Source of the DNA: a bacterium | GTDB taxonomy: Bacteria; Pseudomonadota; Alphaproteobacteria; Caulobacterales; Caulobacteraceae | Direction of reading: 5' to 3' | Assembly (NCBI GenBank): GCA_030824495.1 | Contig: JAVBXP010000041.1 | Location: 1-41,205, forward strand | Length of the DNA: 41,205 nucleotides | Shown here: piece after piece, positions 1 through 8,733 of the stretch | How the letters are laid out: every line of letters starts with the position of its first letter | Numbering within the stretch: the first letter of the stretch is position 1 | Position numbers and translations under genes: made by a program | The notes under the pieces: model-generated | Told to the model about the DNA's origin: nothing | The model's database searches: none | What the model saw: only the letters and a program-made list of their open reading frames with translations

Positions 1-82
1 ACGCCTGAGCCGCCTGTGTTTCGGGTGATGCCCGAACGAACTCTAGATAGGTAGGAAACGAACAAGTTGAAGGCCCTGGTTT

Positions 83-1219
83 TCAGACTTTGGGTTCACG
101 CTTGCGTGACGCGGAAGTACGCCGCTCGGTTGCGGGTTTTGCGTCCGGCGAGCCGGTGGGTTTGTGGTCGCGTAGCTTCTCGGGTTCGCCGTCGGCCGAG
201 AGCAGCACGGCCAGCCAGCGGGTGCCGTCGAACTGAGCCAGGATCACCATGGCCATGACGGTCAGCGGCGTGGACAGGAACATGCCGGCCATGCCCCAGA
301 TCACGCCCCAGAACGCCAGGCTGAGCAGCACCACCACCGGGTCCATGTTCAGGCTGTCGCCCTGCATGCGCGGCAGGATGATGTTGCCGACCACGAACTG
401 GATGGCTTGCAGCACGGCCAGCAGGATGATCGCGGGCCAGAAGGTGGGGAACTGGATCAGGGCGAAGATCGGCGGCGCCAGGATCCCGACCGCCCCCCCG
501 ATCACCGGGATGTAGGAGGCCATGAAGATCAGGAAGGCCCAGAAGACCGCATTGTCGAGGCCGATGACCATCATCGCGATCCAGGACGAGACGGCGATGA
601 TCAGGCCGGTGACGGTCTGGACCCACAGGTAGCGCTCCACCCCGTCGCGGATGCGGCGGAAGGCCTGGATCGCCTCGTGGCGTTCGGCGCTGTGAGGGAA
701 GAGGCCCATCACCTTGCGCTGGAATCCTCGCCGCGAGGCGATGATGAAGCCCAGATAGATCAGGATGAAGAAGGCGTCTGTTGCGAAGCCCTGCAGGCCC
801 TTGGCCACGTCGGCCAGATAGGCCCCGGGGTTGAGCTGGTTGAACAGCTCGTTGACCGTCGGCGGCACTGGGATGTCGAGCAGGCCGGCGACCTGGGCGA
901 TCAGGCCGTTGAGCCGCGGCGTATAGGCGACGAGTTGCCCGACGAAGGTGGTGGCGTTCTCTGCGATCACGAAGGTCGAGATGCCGAACAGCAATACCGA
1001 CAGCACGATCGCCAGCGGCAGGGCGGCGCGCTCGCTGACCCAGGGCAGACGCATGCGGATGACGCGCGCAAACCCGTCCACCATGACCGCCAGGAAGACG
1101 GCTAGCGCCAGAGGCGTGAGAATTCCGCGCAGCCAATAGAGGGCAGCGCCTGTCGCGATCACCGCCAGGATGACGAGTGAGACGCGGGTAGTGTTGGACT
1201 CGGTGGCACGGACGGACAT
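83..1219 (-). CDS. AI-2E family transporter (PerM/UPF0118-like permease)
   Basis: This 378-residue inner-membrane protein has the layout of the AI-2E/PerM family: two hydrophobic segments near the N-terminus (VSLVILAVIATGAALYWL and the stretch after it), a less hydrophobic middle, then several closely spaced membrane segments in the C-terminal half (for example the region with YIPVIGGAVGILAPPIFALI). Family members are proposed to export small molecules such as autoinducer-2, or to act as ion antiporters; the substrate here cannot be read. I chose the ATG at 1219 (MSVRATESN) because AAGAAGAA lies just before it. An in-frame ATG at 1288 would add 23 unhydrophobic residues. The C-terminus is a charged tail rich in Lys, Arg and Pro. 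The gene stands alone, divergent from the ATPase gene that begins at 1466. Confidence 0.85.
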   Translation of the reverse strand: MSVRATESNTTRVSLVILAVIATGAALYWLRGILTPLALAVFLAVMVDGFARVIRMRLPWVSERAALPLAIVLSVLLFGISTFVIAENATTFVGQLVAYTPRLNGLIAQVAGLLDIPVPPTVNELFNQLNPGAYLADVAKGLQGFATDAFFILIYLGFIIASRRGFQRKVMGLFPHSAERHEAIQAFRRIRDGVERYLWVQTVTGLIIAVSSWIAMMVIGLDNAVFWAFLIFMASYIPVIGGAVGILAPPIFALIQFPTFWPAIILLAVLQAIQFVVGNIILPRMQGDSLNMDPVVVLLSLAFWGVIWGMAGMFLSTPLTVMAMVILAQFDGTRWLAVLLSADGEPEKLRDHKPTGSPDAKPATERRTSASRKREPKV

Positions 1220-1465
1220 TGGTTCTTCTTGCAGCCTCGGTTCCCTGCGACTGTCAGCGCGAGGAAGGGCTACGTCAATTTTGGCCATCCCTACCCCGCT
1301 TCGCCGCGGATTGGGAGCATTTATGCCGCGTCATGTCCAAAGAACGGCGTAACGCGATCTTCGAGCGGCGATATTCGGCAATCATATGTCGTTCGGGGAA
1401 GAGCGGTGGAAGCCAGGCCGTCGTGCGGCTAGCTTCGCCGGGCGATTTAGTTTGCGGAGCGACAC

Positions 1466-2956
1466 ATGACCGATGACGTCCTGATCGGCTTTTCGGAGCA
1501 ATCCGAGTTCTTGCGGCTCGACCGCGCCAACCGGCACGGGCTCGTGGCCGGGGCCACCGGGACCGGCAAGACGGTCACTTTGCAGATTTTGGCCCAGGGC
1601 CTCTCAGACGCTGGCGTCCCGGTGTTCGCCGCCGATGTGAAGGGCGATCTCAGCGGGATCGCCGCGATCGGCGCACCGAACGAGAAGATGCTGACCCGCG
1701 CCGCATCAATGAACCTGACGCTCAATCCCGCCGCCGCGCCGACGGTGTTCTGGGACCTGTTTGGTGAGCAGGGGCATCCGATCCGCGCGACGGTCTCGGA
1801 AATGGGACCGCTGCTGATCTCTCGGATGCTGGAGCTCAACGACGTCCAGGAGGGCGTGCTGACGGTGGTGTTCCGCGCCGCCGACGACGAGGGGCTGCTG
1901 CTGCTCGACCTGAAGGACCTGCAAGCGGCCCTGACCTTCGCCTCCGACAATGCATCGGCCCTGGGCGCCAAGTACGGCAATGTCTCGCCGGCTACGGTGG
2001 CGACCATCCAGCGCAAGCTGCTGGTGCTGGAGGACCAAGGCGGAGCAGGCCTGTTTGGCGAGCCGGCCTTGCAGCTTTCCGACCTGATGCGCACCGACGG
2101 CTCGGGCCGGGGCTATGTGAACATCCTGGCGGCCAACAAGCTGATCGCCAGCCCGCGGCTCTATGCGACCTTCCTGCTCTGGCTGATGAGCGAACTGTTC
2201 GAAGAGCTGCCCGAGGTGGGCGATCCGGACAAGCCGCGCCTTGCCTTCTTCTTCGACGAAGCCCACCTGCTCTTCCGCGATGCGCCAAAGCCGCTGTTGG
2301 AAAAAGTGGAGCAGGTCGTGCGCCTGATCCGCTCCAAGGGGGTCGGGGTCTATTTCGTCACCCAGAACCCGGCCGATATTCCCGAGGCGGTGCTGGGCCA
2401 GCTCGGCAACCGCATCCAGCATGCCTTGCGGGCCTATACCCCGACCGAGCAGAAGGGCCTGAAGGCGGCCTCGAACTCGTTCCGCGCCAATCCGAAATTC
2501 GACACCGCCGAGGCCATCCAAGGGCTGGGCGTCGGCGAGGCTCTGGTTTCGGTGCTGGACGAGCGCGGGGCGCCGACCGTTGTGCAGAAGACCCTGGTGC
2601 GTCCGCCGGTTTCACGCCTGGGGCCGATCACCGCCGCCGAGCGGACCGCGATCATGGCGCAGAGCCCGGTGCGGGGTCTCTACGACACCGCCCAGGACCG
2701 CGAGAGCGCTTTCGAGAAGCTGCAGGCCCGCGCCGCGGCGGCTCAAGCGCCCGCGCAGGCGCCGGCTTCCGGCTCGCCGTGGAACCCCGGTCCGGCCCCA
2801 GCTCCGGCCCCACGCCCGAAAGCCGCGCCCAAGCCGCGGGCCTCGAACCGCCAATCGATGGGCGAGGCGTTCACCAAGTCGCTGCTGCGGCAGGCGGGCA
2901 GCACCATCGCCCGCGAGCTCATGCGCGGCATCATGGGCGGGCTGAAGAAGCGCTAG
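1466..2956 (+). CDS. HerA-like helicase/ATPase, DUF853 (YjgR) family
   Basis: A 496-residue P-loop ATPase of the DUF853/YjgR branch of the HerA-FtsK superfamily. The Walker A motif GATGTGKT is at residues 29-36, close to the N-terminus as is usual for this branch, and is followed by the DVKGDLSG segment. A Walker B-like [10 protein letters not shown] is near residue 260, and [20 protein letters not shown] downstream fits the sensor/arginine-finger region. After about residue 420 the chain becomes an Ala/Pro-rich linker and ends in a short basic helix (FTKSLLRQ...GGLKKR). Its cellular role is poorly known; HerA relatives pump or translocate DNA in repair, but no NurA-type nuclease partner is adjacent. 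The start is ATG, and the gene converges on dnaA across a symmetric terminator. Confidence 0.88.
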   Translation: MTDDVLIGFSEQSEFLRLDRANRHGLVAGATGTGKTVTLQILAQGLSDAGVPVFAADVKGDLSGIAAIGAPNEKMLTRAASMNLTLNPAAAPTVFWDLFGEQGHPIRATVSEMGPLLISRMLELNDVQEGVLTVVFRAADDEGLLLLDLKDLQAALTFASDNASALGAKYGNVSPATVATIQRKLLVLEDQGGAGLFGEPALQLSDLMRTDGSGRGYVNILAANKLIASPRLYATFLLWLMSELFEELPEVGDPDKPRLAFFFDEAHLLFRDAPKPLLEKVEQVVRLIRSKGVGVYFVTQNPADIPEAVLGQLGNRIQHALRAYTPTEQKGLKAASNSFRANPKFDTAEAIQGLGVGEALVSVLDERGAPTVVQKTLVRPPVSRLGPITAAERTAIMAQSPVRGLYDTAQDRESAFEKLQARAAAAQAPAQAPASGSPWNPGPAPAPAPRPKAAPKPRASNRQSMGEAFTKSLLRQAGSTIARELMRGIMGGLKKR

Positions 2957-2973
2957 ACGCGCCGCCCGGAATT

Positions 2974-3005
2974 GAAAGGGCCCGCCGTCGCCGGCGGGCC
3001 CTTTC
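2974..3005. terminator. Bidirectional intrinsic terminator between the HerA-like gene and dnaA
   Basis: A perfect 14-bp inverted repeat (arms 2974-2987 and 2992-3005) encloses the 4-nt loop TCGC. The stem is GC-rich in the middle (GGGCCCGCCG) and has A/T steps at its base (AAA on one side, TTT on the other), so both strands give a hairpin running into T residues. It lies between the convergent stop codons at 2956 and 3032 and should serve both genes. Confidence 0.85.
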
Positions 3006-3031
3006 GTAGAACCAGGCTCTACGGCCTCGTC

Positions 3032-4486
3032 CTACCCCCGCAATTTGCGCAGCAGGACGTCCAGGTCTCGGGCGATCATCGGATCTTCGGCCTTCAGGCC
3101 TTCGATCCGGCGCACGGCGTGCAGGACGGTGGTGTGATCGCGCCCGCCAAAGCGGCGGCCGATGTCGGGCAGGGACCGAGTGGTGATCTGCTTGGCCAGC
3201 CACATCGCAACCTGGCGCGGACGCGCCACGACCCGCGCGCGGCGTTCGGAGATCAGGTCGGCCTGCTTGAGTTGATAGTGCTCGGCCACGGTCTTCTGGA
3301 TCTGATCGACGGTCACCCGGCGCTCGTTGCAGGCCAGGTTGGGCCGCAGGATGGCCTGGGCTTCGTCAAGGGTCATACGCGAAATGTCACCGCCGACGCG
3401 GGCCACAAGGGTGTTCAAGGCGCCTTCCAGTTCACGCACGCTGTCGGTGAAGCGGTCGGCGAGGAATTGCAGCACGTCAGCCTGGGCCGAGGGCACGAAC
3501 TTGCCCTGGCCGGCCAGGGTGGCGAGCTTGCGCTCAAGGATGCCAAGGCGAAGGGTGCGGTCAGCCGGCTCAATGCCGCAGACCAGGCCGGACTGCAGGT
3601 GCGAGCGCAGGCGCGCGTCCATTTCAGTGAGTTCGGAGGGGGAGCGGTCGGCGGTCATCACCACGCGGCGGCCGTCCTCGACGAGAGCGAGCAGGGTATG
3701 GAACAGTTCCTCTTGGGTGGACGACTTGCCGGCGACGAACTGGACGTCGTCGATCAGCAGCAGGTCGGCGTTGCGTAGCTCATCCTTGAACGCCGCGGTC
3801 TGGCGATCCTGGACCGCCTTGACGAAGGTCGAGGTGAAGCGCTCGGCGGTGATGTAGACCACTCGCTTGGTCGGGGCCGTCTGCATGGCCTCCCAGGCGA
3901 GCGCGTTGAGTAGGTGGGTCTTCCCGAAGCCGTAGGGGCCGTGGAAGATCACCGGGTTGAAGTGACCGTCCGACCAGGCCGCGACCCGGCGGGCCACGGC
4001 GAAGGCGAACTCGTTGCCCGGACCCGATACGAAGGTCTCGAACGAGAAGCGGTCCTGGAGACCTTGCTGGCGACCCGCGCGGGCGGCGGGAGCCGACACC
4101 TCGACCGGAACCTCGATCTCGATCACTTCAGCCTGGGCCGGTGCAGCCGCGGCGGTGGCCACAGCGTCCGCATAGCCGGCCGGAGCCGGTCCCTGAGCGT
4201 CAAATTCCATTCGCGACTTCAGGTCCAGATTGCGACCCATCGGGTCGTTCTGGGCCCAGAGTTCGCCGATCCGGCGCCAAGCATGGCGACGGATCCAGTC
4301 ACGCGCCACGCCGGTGGCCGCGACCAGGCACAGTTCCTCGCCGCGTTCCCGCAGAGCAGCCTGCCCCAGCCACGACCCAAAGGTGGCCTCACCGAGCTCG
4401 CGCTTCAGCGCGACGCAGGTTTTGGTCCAGACAGCGACGGCCGGTGTCTCGGCAACAGAACCCGCAAAGCCCCCAGTGGCCATCAT
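3032..4486 (-). CDS. dnaA: Chromosomal replication initiator protein DnaA
   Basis: DnaA binds DnaA boxes, opens the replication origin and loads the helicase. The 484-residue reading shows all four domains: an N-terminal domain I (VWTKTCVALKRELG...ARDWIRRHAWRRIGELW), a variable Ala/Pro-rich domain II (about 100-140), an AAA+ domain with Walker A GPYGFGKT (183-190) and Walker B LLLIDD (242-247), and a C-terminal DNA-binding domain with the signature GGRDHTTVLHAVRRIE. Domain I is strikingly like Caulobacter DnaA as I remember it. An upstream ATG at 4507 exists, but AGAGAGG sits inside that extension, 5 nt before the ATG-ATG at 4486/4483, so I place the start there. Downstream lies the shared terminator; upstream is a 404-bp regulatory gap before rpsT. 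Confidence 0.97.
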   Translation of the reverse strand: MMATGGFAGSVAETPAVAVWTKTCVALKRELGEATFGSWLGQAALRERGEELCLVAATGVARDWIRRHAWRRIGELWAQNDPMGRNLDLKSRMEFDAQGPAPAGYADAVATAAAAPAQAEVIEIEVPVEVSAPAARAGRQQGLQDRFSFETFVSGPGNEFAFAVARRVAAWSDGHFNPVIFHGPYGFGKTHLLNALAWEAMQTAPTKRVVYITAERFTSTFVKAVQDRQTAAFKDELRNADLLLIDDVQFVAGKSSTQEELFHTLLALVEDGRRVVMTADRSPSELTEMDARLRSHLQSGLVCGIEPADRTLRLGILERKLATLAGQGKFVPSAQADVLQFLADRFTDSVRELEGALNTLVARVGGDISRMTLDEAQAILRPNLACNERRVTVDQIQKTVAEHYQLKQADLISERRARVVARPRQVAMWLAKQITTRSLPDIGRRFGGRDHTTVLHAVRRIEGLKAEDPMIARDLDVLLRKLRG

Positions 4487-4790
4487 TCGAACCTCTCTTA
4501 TTGTCATCCGTCAGCGCCCCCGCAGCGGAACAACTTTGTTAAGCAAACACAAAGCCTTACCCGGCGAGCGCATAGCCCCCGCCGCCGCCTTTTTTCATCC
4601 GAGATCAGATGGAAGGACGTCTTGAGACTTGTCACCCTAGTCAGAGCGACTAGGGGGTCAACGGTGATTCTTCGCGGCTCCAGCGGATATTTCCGTTGAC
4701 TCAAAACCAGTGCCCGCAGGGCAAGGGAATCCGAATTTCAACGTTCCGTTAACTGACTGGAATCACCGCACGCGCGAACATTTAGATGCA
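4487..4790 (-). promoter_or_regulatory. dnaA promoter and long 5' leader with clustered GANTC sites
   Basis: On the minus strand TTGACC (4656-4661) and TAGGGT (4634-4639) are separated by 16 nt and are the best promoter candidate. Transcription would begin near 4627 and give a leader of about 140 nt before dnaA. A perfect 8-bp dyad, CCCTAGTC-AGAGC-GACTAGGG (4635-4655), overlaps the -10 and fills the spacer. Four GANTC sites lie in or just upstream of the promoter: GATTC 4666-4670, GACTC 4698-4702, GAATC 4727-4731 and GAATC 4760-4764. In Caulobacter GANTC is methylated by CcrM and dnaA transcription depends on methylation state; that the same happens here is inference. The leader also holds a 6-bp hairpin, CTTTGT/ACAAAG (4534-4554). 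Confidence 0.6.
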
Positions 4791-4834
4791 GCGCAAAAAG
4801 AAACGCCCGCGGGTCTTTCAACCCGCGGGTGCGT
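4791..4834 (-). terminator. Intrinsic terminator of rpsT
   Basis: A 9-bp perfect stem (CCCGCGGGT at 4806-4814, ACCCGCGGG at 4821-4829) with a 6-nt loop. On the minus strand it is followed by TTTCTTTTT, the expected U-tract, about 60 nt after the rpsT stop codon. Confidence 0.85.
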
Positions 4835-4890
4835 CAAAAAGTCTTGTTAGTTCTGTGGTTAATGGTCGAGCTCTCGGCCCGACCAGCAAC

Positions 4891-5160
4891 TTAGGCGGCA
4901 GCCATCTTCTTCAGCTGCGCGGCCAGGCGGGACACCTTGCGTGAACCCGTGTTCTTGTGGACGACGCCCTTGGTCACAGCGCGCATCAGCTCGCTCTGAG
5001 CTTCAACGAACGCGGTCTTGGCGACGGCGGGATCGCCGGCGGCCAGGGCCTCTTCGAACTTGCGCAGATAGGTGCGCACGCGCGAACGGCGGGCTTTGTT
5101 CACTTCGGTGCGGCGGGCGATCTTGCGGACCGCCTTCTTGGCGCCGGGCGTATTGGCCAT
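4891..5160 (-). CDS. rpsT: 30S ribosomal protein S20
   Basis: An 89-residue, very basic, helical protein with the S20 pattern: [13 protein letters not shown] at the N-terminus, [22 protein letters not shown] in the middle and [20 protein letters not shown] near the end. S20 binds 16S rRNA in the small subunit. The length matches the family (about 85-90). GAGAG lies about 8 nt before the ATG. The gene sits upstream of dnaA in the same direction, as in Caulobacter. Its own promoter and terminator are visible, so it is probably transcribed separately from dnaA. Confidence 0.97.
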   Translation of the reverse strand: MANTPGAKKAVRKIARRTEVNKARRSRVRTYLRKFEEALAAGDPAVAKTAFVEAQSELMRAVTKGVVHKNTGSRKVSRLAAQLKKMAAA

Positions 5161-5222
5161 GTGTCAGCTCTCAAAACGGGTCGCGCCCGGACCTTCGCCC
5201 GGGCGGGTAAATCGGAGGCGCG

Positions 5223-5251
5223 GATATACGGGACGCAGGTCCCCGGGTCAA
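5223..5251 (-). promoter_or_regulatory. rpsT promoter
   Basis: On the minus strand TTGACC (5246-5251) is separated by exactly 17 nt from TATATC (5223-5228). This is the strongest sigma-70-type promoter match I noticed in the window. Transcription would start near 5216 and give a leader of about 55 nt. Confidence 0.65.
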
Positions 5252-5318
5252 TGCGCCCCCGACGAGTTTAATCCACAAGGCTGAAGTCGGGCCGTGCGGG
5301 GTGGGTCACGAACAAGGG

Positions 5319-6095
5319 TCAGGATCCCTTGAAGTCGGGTTTGCGCTTTTCGATGAAGGCGGCCATGCCCTCCTTTTGGTCATCGAACGCGAACAGCGAA
5401 TGGAACAGGCGGCGCTCCAGGGCCACGCCGGTGGCCAGGGTGGTCTCGTAGGCGGCCTCGACCAGTTCCTTATTCATCTTGACGGCCAGGGGAGATTGGC
5501 CGGCGATCTTGGTCGCCGCGGCCATGGCCTCTTCGATCAGCTTGTCGCCGGCCACCACCCGCGACACCAGGCCCGAACGCTCGGCCTCGGCGGAGTCCAT
5601 CATCCGGCCGGTCAGGATCATCTCCATGGCCTTGGACTTGCCGACGAAGCGGGTCAGGCGCTGGGTGCCGCCGATGCCGGGCGCGACGCCCAGATTGATT
5701 TCAGGCTGGCCGAACTTGGCGTTCTCGGCGGCGATGATGAAGTCGCACAGCATGGCCAGCTCGCAGCCGCCGCCCAGCGCGTAGCCGGACACCGCCGCGA
5801 TGATCGGCTTGCGGAACTGCTCGATCCGCCGGGCGCTGGCTCCGAAGAAGTCCTCGCTGAACATCTGGGCGTAGGTCTTGGTCGACATCTCCTTGATGTC
5901 GGCGCCGGCGGCGAAGGCGCGATCCGACCCGGTCAGCACCACGCAGCCCACGGCCGTATCGGCCTCGGCCACGTCGAGCGCGGCGGAAAGCTCGCCCAGA
6001 AGCTGGCTGTTCAGCGCATTCAGCGCCTCTGGCCGGTTCAGGCGGATCAGGGTCACGCCGTCTGTCGTCTCGACGATCAGGGTCTGGTAGCTCAT
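5319..6095 (-). CDS. Enoyl-CoA hydratase (crotonase family)
   Basis: This 258-residue protein of the crotonase superfamily hydrates trans-2-enoyl-CoA to 3-hydroxyacyl-CoA, a beta-oxidation step. The CoA-binding/oxyanion segment [11 protein letters not shown] is at 61-70, the second oxyanion segment [11 protein letters not shown] at 105-115, and both catalytic glutamates are present (Glu112 in GGGCELA and Glu132 in PEINLGV), so hydratase activity is expected rather than isomerase or another crotonase chemistry. The start at 6095 (MSYQTLIVE) is preceded by GGAGACGGCC; an upstream ATG at 6152 would add 19 residues with no family match. The gene follows a TraB/GumN gene by 31 bp and may share its transcript. 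A weak CAAGGG/CCCTTG hairpin overlaps the stop codon. Confidence 0.92.
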   Translation of the reverse strand: MSYQTLIVETTDGVTLIRLNRPEALNALNSQLLGELSAALDVAEADTAVGCVVLTGSDRAFAAGADIKEMSTKTYAQMFSEDFFGASARRIEQFRKPIIAAVSGYALGGGCELAMLCDFIIAAENAKFGQPEINLGVAPGIGGTQRLTRFVGKSKAMEMILTGRMMDSAEAERSGLVSRVVAGDKLIEEAMAAATKIAGQSPLAVKMNKELVEAAYETTLATGVALERRLFHSLFAFDDQKEGMAAFIEKRKPDFKGS

Positions 6096-6126
6096 GGCCG
6101 TCTCCGTCGGAATTGGTCGATCGGGC

Positions 6127-7002
6127 TTAAGGCCCCTCGACCGAATAGCCAAGCGCGCGGAGCCGGGCCGGAAGGCCGTCCTCGCCGACCAGGTGGCCGA
6201 CCCCGACCACGACGACGGTGGAGCCTGAGCCGTCCATTCGGGTCTTCAGTTCGGCGATCCAGCGTTCGTTCCGCTCGGTGACCAGCCGGGCGTAGAGGCC
6301 CGGCGCCGCCTTGCGCAGCGGGCCGAGGGCGTCCTCGTCCAGCGCCTTCAGGTCGCCCTTCAGCCAATGGCCGATCAGTTCGTCATAGGCGTTCGGGTTG
6401 GAGTTCAGTTCGCGTAGGGACTCTTCCAGCGAGGCGATCTGCTGGGCGCGGGGGGCGGAGTCGAAGATCGCGATCTGCTCCTCGGGCGTTTCGAAGGCCC
6501 GCCGCTTGGCGGTAAGCGGGGCCGTAGCGGCGATCGACTTTTCGACCCCGGAATTGGCGTCGGCCCCGGCCTTCACGAACTCGGCGCTGGCCAGGATGAC
6601 TTCAGCGAACCAGGGCTCGAAGCGGTCGAGCACGGCCATGCTGACGCCGAGGCTCTCGGCGGCGGCTTCCAGGCGCTTGGCGCCTTCCGGCGACAGCAGC
6701 TTGGACAGGGATTGGCCTTCCGGCAGCCGGCCCATGCTTGCGGCCAGTTGCCCTACCCGCGCCTCGGAAACCGGGTCGATCGGCAGTTCGAACCAGAGGT
6801 CGTCGGCCTTGGCCAGGGCGGCGTCCAGGGCCTTGGGCCGCCAGTCGAGCCCAGGGGGCAAAACGTGGACCGAACCGAAGATCAGGATCTCGGAGTCGGC
6901 GTCGCGCACGGTCCAGACCGGCGGGCGCGCCTGCGCCTCTCCCTGGGCGCAGCCTGCGAGCACCAGGCCGGCGAGGGTCGCCGCCAGAACGCGTTTCAAC
7001 AT
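6127..7002 (-). CDS. TraB/GumN family lipoprotein
   Basis: A 291-residue predicted lipoprotein: the signal sequence [18 protein letters not shown] ends in lipobox LAGC with Cys18 as the acylated residue. The mature part has the TraB/PrgY/GumN pattern, [25 protein letters not shown]...[16 protein letters not shown] near the front and [27 protein letters not shown] at the end, with the conserved GSVH and [11 protein letters not shown] blocks. The family is thought to be related to TIKI-type metalloproteases, but its bacterial function is not established. I chose the ATG at 7002 because it gives a clean signal peptide; the open frame continues to 7095. Only 5 bp separate it from the mutM stop, so mutM and this gene are probably co-transcribed. 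Confidence 0.87.
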   Translation of the reverse strand: MLKRVLAATLAGLVLAGCAQGEAQARPPVWTVRDADSEILIFGSVHVLPPGLDWRPKALDAALAKADDLWFELPIDPVSEARVGQLAASMGRLPEGQSLSKLLSPEGAKRLEAAAESLGVSMAVLDRFEPWFAEVILASAEFVKAGADANSGVEKSIAATAPLTAKRRAFETPEEQIAIFDSAPRAQQIASLEESLRELNSNPNAYDELIGHWLKGDLKALDEDALGPLRKAAPGLYARLVTERNERWIAELKTRMDGSGSTVVVVGVGHLVGEDGLPARLRALGYSVEGP

Positions 7003-7007
7003 GGGGG

Positions 7008-7886
7008 TCACTTCTGGCAGACGGAGCAAAAGAAGGTCGACCGGCCGGCTTGGACCTCTCGGCAGATCACGCCCTTGCAGCCGTCGTTCAGGCACGGCTC
7101 GCCCTCGCGGTCATAGGCGCGGAACCGGTGCTGGAAATAGCCCAGCGCACCATCGGCGGCGGCGTAGTCGCGCAAAGTCGAGCCGCCGGCTTCGATCGCC
7201 TCGTCCAGCACGTCGCGGATGATGCCGACCAGCGGCTTGATCTGGGCCGGCTTAAGCGTTCCGGCGGGCTTGAATGGAGAGATCCGCGCCCGGTTGAGCG
7301 CCTCGCACACATATATATTGCCCAGACCGGCGACCACGCGCTGGTCGAGCAGCAGGGTCTTTGGGCCTTGCTTGCGGCCGGCGAAGGCGTCGATCAGTCG
7401 CTTGGCGTCGAAAGCGTCCGACAGCGGCTCGGGTCCGAGGCCCGCGAACCAGGGGTGTTCGGCCAGGGTCTCGGTCTCGATCAGCGCCATGTAGCCGAAG
7501 CGTCGGGGGTCGTAATAGGTGACCCGCCCGCCGCTGTCGGTTTCGAAGACCACATGGGCGTGCTTGGGATCGGGATCGGGGGCGTAGTGAAACTCGCCGG
7601 GTCGGCTGGAGCCCCCTGGCCCCTCTTTCTTGGAATTGGCGATCTCGAAGCGGCCGCTCATCCCCAAATGCATGACCAGTGTCTCGCCCCGGTCGAGCAC
7701 CGCCATCAGATATTTCGCCCGCCGCTCCAGCCGCTCGATCGTCGCGCCGGTCAGGCGCTGAACGAAGCCGTCCGGGAAGGGGAAGCGCAGATCGGCGCGG
7801 CGGGCCTCAACGCGAGACAGGCGCTGGCCTTCGAGAACCGGCTGCAGGCCGCGCCGGACCGTTTCGACCTCGGGAAGTTCGGGCAT
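7008..7886 (-). CDS. mutM: Formamidopyrimidine-DNA glycosylase (Fpg/MutM)
   Basis: A 292-residue base-excision repair enzyme that removes 8-oxoguanine and formamidopyrimidines and nicks the abasic site. The mature N-terminus [14 protein letters not shown] carries the catalytic Pro2 and Glu3. The helix-two-turn-helix and void-filling region are normal, and the C-terminus has the zinc finger with four cysteines (CLNDGCKG...FFCSVCQK). The start is fixed at 7886 because Pro2 must be the second residue; the open frame runs on to 8147 but overlaps divergent ubiE. The 84-bp gap to ubiE must hold both promoters. Confidence 0.97.
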   Translation of the reverse strand: MPELPEVETVRRGLQPVLEGQRLSRVEARRADLRFPFPDGFVQRLTGATIERLERRAKYLMAVLDRGETLVMHLGMSGRFEIANSKKEGPGGSSRPGEFHYAPDPDPKHAHVVFETDSGGRVTYYDPRRFGYMALIETETLAEHPWFAGLGPEPLSDAFDAKRLIDAFAGRKQGPKTLLLDQRVVAGLGNIYVCEALNRARISPFKPAGTLKPAQIKPLVGIIRDVLDEAIEAGGSTLRDYAAADGALGYFQHRFRAYDREGEPCLNDGCKGVICREVQAGRSTFFCSVCQK

Positions 7887-7970
7887 GGAGTGGAAGTGGC
7901 ATGCCAGGACCCGAACGACAACCCGCGCCCCGGCTGGCGCGTCTCGCGTGCGCGAGCTAATACCCTCCTC

Positions 7971-8729
7971 ATGACAGGACCTGCCGCCACCTTCGGATTC
8001 CGCGACGTCGATCCGGCTGAAAAGCCCGGCCTGGTGCGCGGGGTCTTCGACCGCGTCGCCAGCCGCTACGACCTGATGAACGATCTGATGAGCGGGGGCG
8101 TCCACCGGCTGTGGAAGGACGCGGTCGCCGCGCGGCTCAATCCTCAACCCGGCGAAGTCATCATCGATTGCGCCGGCGGCACCGGCGATATGGCGCGGCG
8201 CTTCGCCAAGATGGCTCGCAGCGCCCAGGAGCGTCGCGGCGGCCCGGACGCCTCAGTGATGGTCATCGACTACAACGCCGAGATGATCGCCGCTGGTCGC
8301 CAAAAGGGCGGCGAGCCGGAGATTACCTGGACCGTCGGTGACGCCCAGAACCTGCCGCTGCCCGACGCCTGCGCCAACGCCTATGTGATCTCGTTCGGCA
8401 TCCGCAACGTCACCGACGTCTCGGCCGCCCTGCGCGAGGCGCGCCGCGTGTTGAAGCCGGGCGGCCGTTTCCTGTGCCTCGAATTCTCACAGCCGCCGGC
8501 GCAGGCGTTGCGCAAAGCCTATGACGCCTATTCCTTCAAGGTGATCCCGGCCATCGGCCAGGTCGTGCTGAAGGATCGCGACAGCTACCAGTACCTGGTC
8601 GAGAGCATCCGCCGGTTCCCGGACCAGCGGACCTTCGTGGACATGATCGAGAAGGCGGGCTTCAGCCGCGCCGGCTACACCAATTTCACCGGCGGCGTGG
8701 CGGCCATGCACCACGGCTGGGCGATCTAG
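7971..8729 (+). CDS. ubiE: Demethylmenaquinone/2-methoxy-6-polyprenyl-1,4-benzoquinol methylase
   Basis: A 252-residue SAM-dependent C-methyltransferase of ubiquinone biosynthesis. Family landmarks: [26 protein letters not shown] (25-50), the SAM motif [12 protein letters not shown] (64-75), the acidic VIDYNAEMI, and [27 protein letters not shown] followed by LEFSQP. The ATG at 7971 gives the expected length. No Shine-Dalgarno sequence precedes it; instead GCTAATAC ends 7 nt before the ATG and resembles the Caulobacter -10 element, so translation may be leaderless. ubiB follows 4 bp after the stop, forming the usual ubiE-ubiB pair. Confidence 0.96.
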   Translation: MTGPAATFGFRDVDPAEKPGLVRGVFDRVASRYDLMNDLMSGGVHRLWKDAVAARLNPQPGEVIIDCAGGTGDMARRFAKMARSAQERRGGPDASVMVIDYNAEMIAAGRQKGGEPEITWTVGDAQNLPLPDACANAYVISFGIRNVTDVSAALREARRVLKPGGRFLCLEFSQPPAQALRKAYDAYSFKVIPAIGQVVLKDRDSYQYLVESIRRFPDQRTFVDMIEKAGFSRAGYTNFTGGVAAMHHGWAI

Positions 8730-8733
8730 TTCA

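Noticed and set aside
20..36. TTCGGG-TGATG-CCCGAA hairpin after the AI-2E transporter gene as a terminator
   Set aside because: Only six base pairs, no U-tract on the correct strand, and 47 bp past the stop; too weak to call.
4487..4890. The dnaA-rpsT gap as the chromosomal origin
   Set aside because: Only one weak DnaA-box-like site (4853-4861) lies inside the gap, plus another (5269-5277) beyond rpsT; there is no A/T-rich unwinding region or CtrA-type TTAA-N7-TTAA site. In Caulobacter the origin lies by hemE, not dnaA.
7971..8729. A 663-residue plus-strand reading from 6738 through the end of ubiE
   Set aside because: The part before 7971 lies antisense to mutM and the TraB/GumN gene, is Arg/Gly-rich and matches no family; only the ubiE portion is real.
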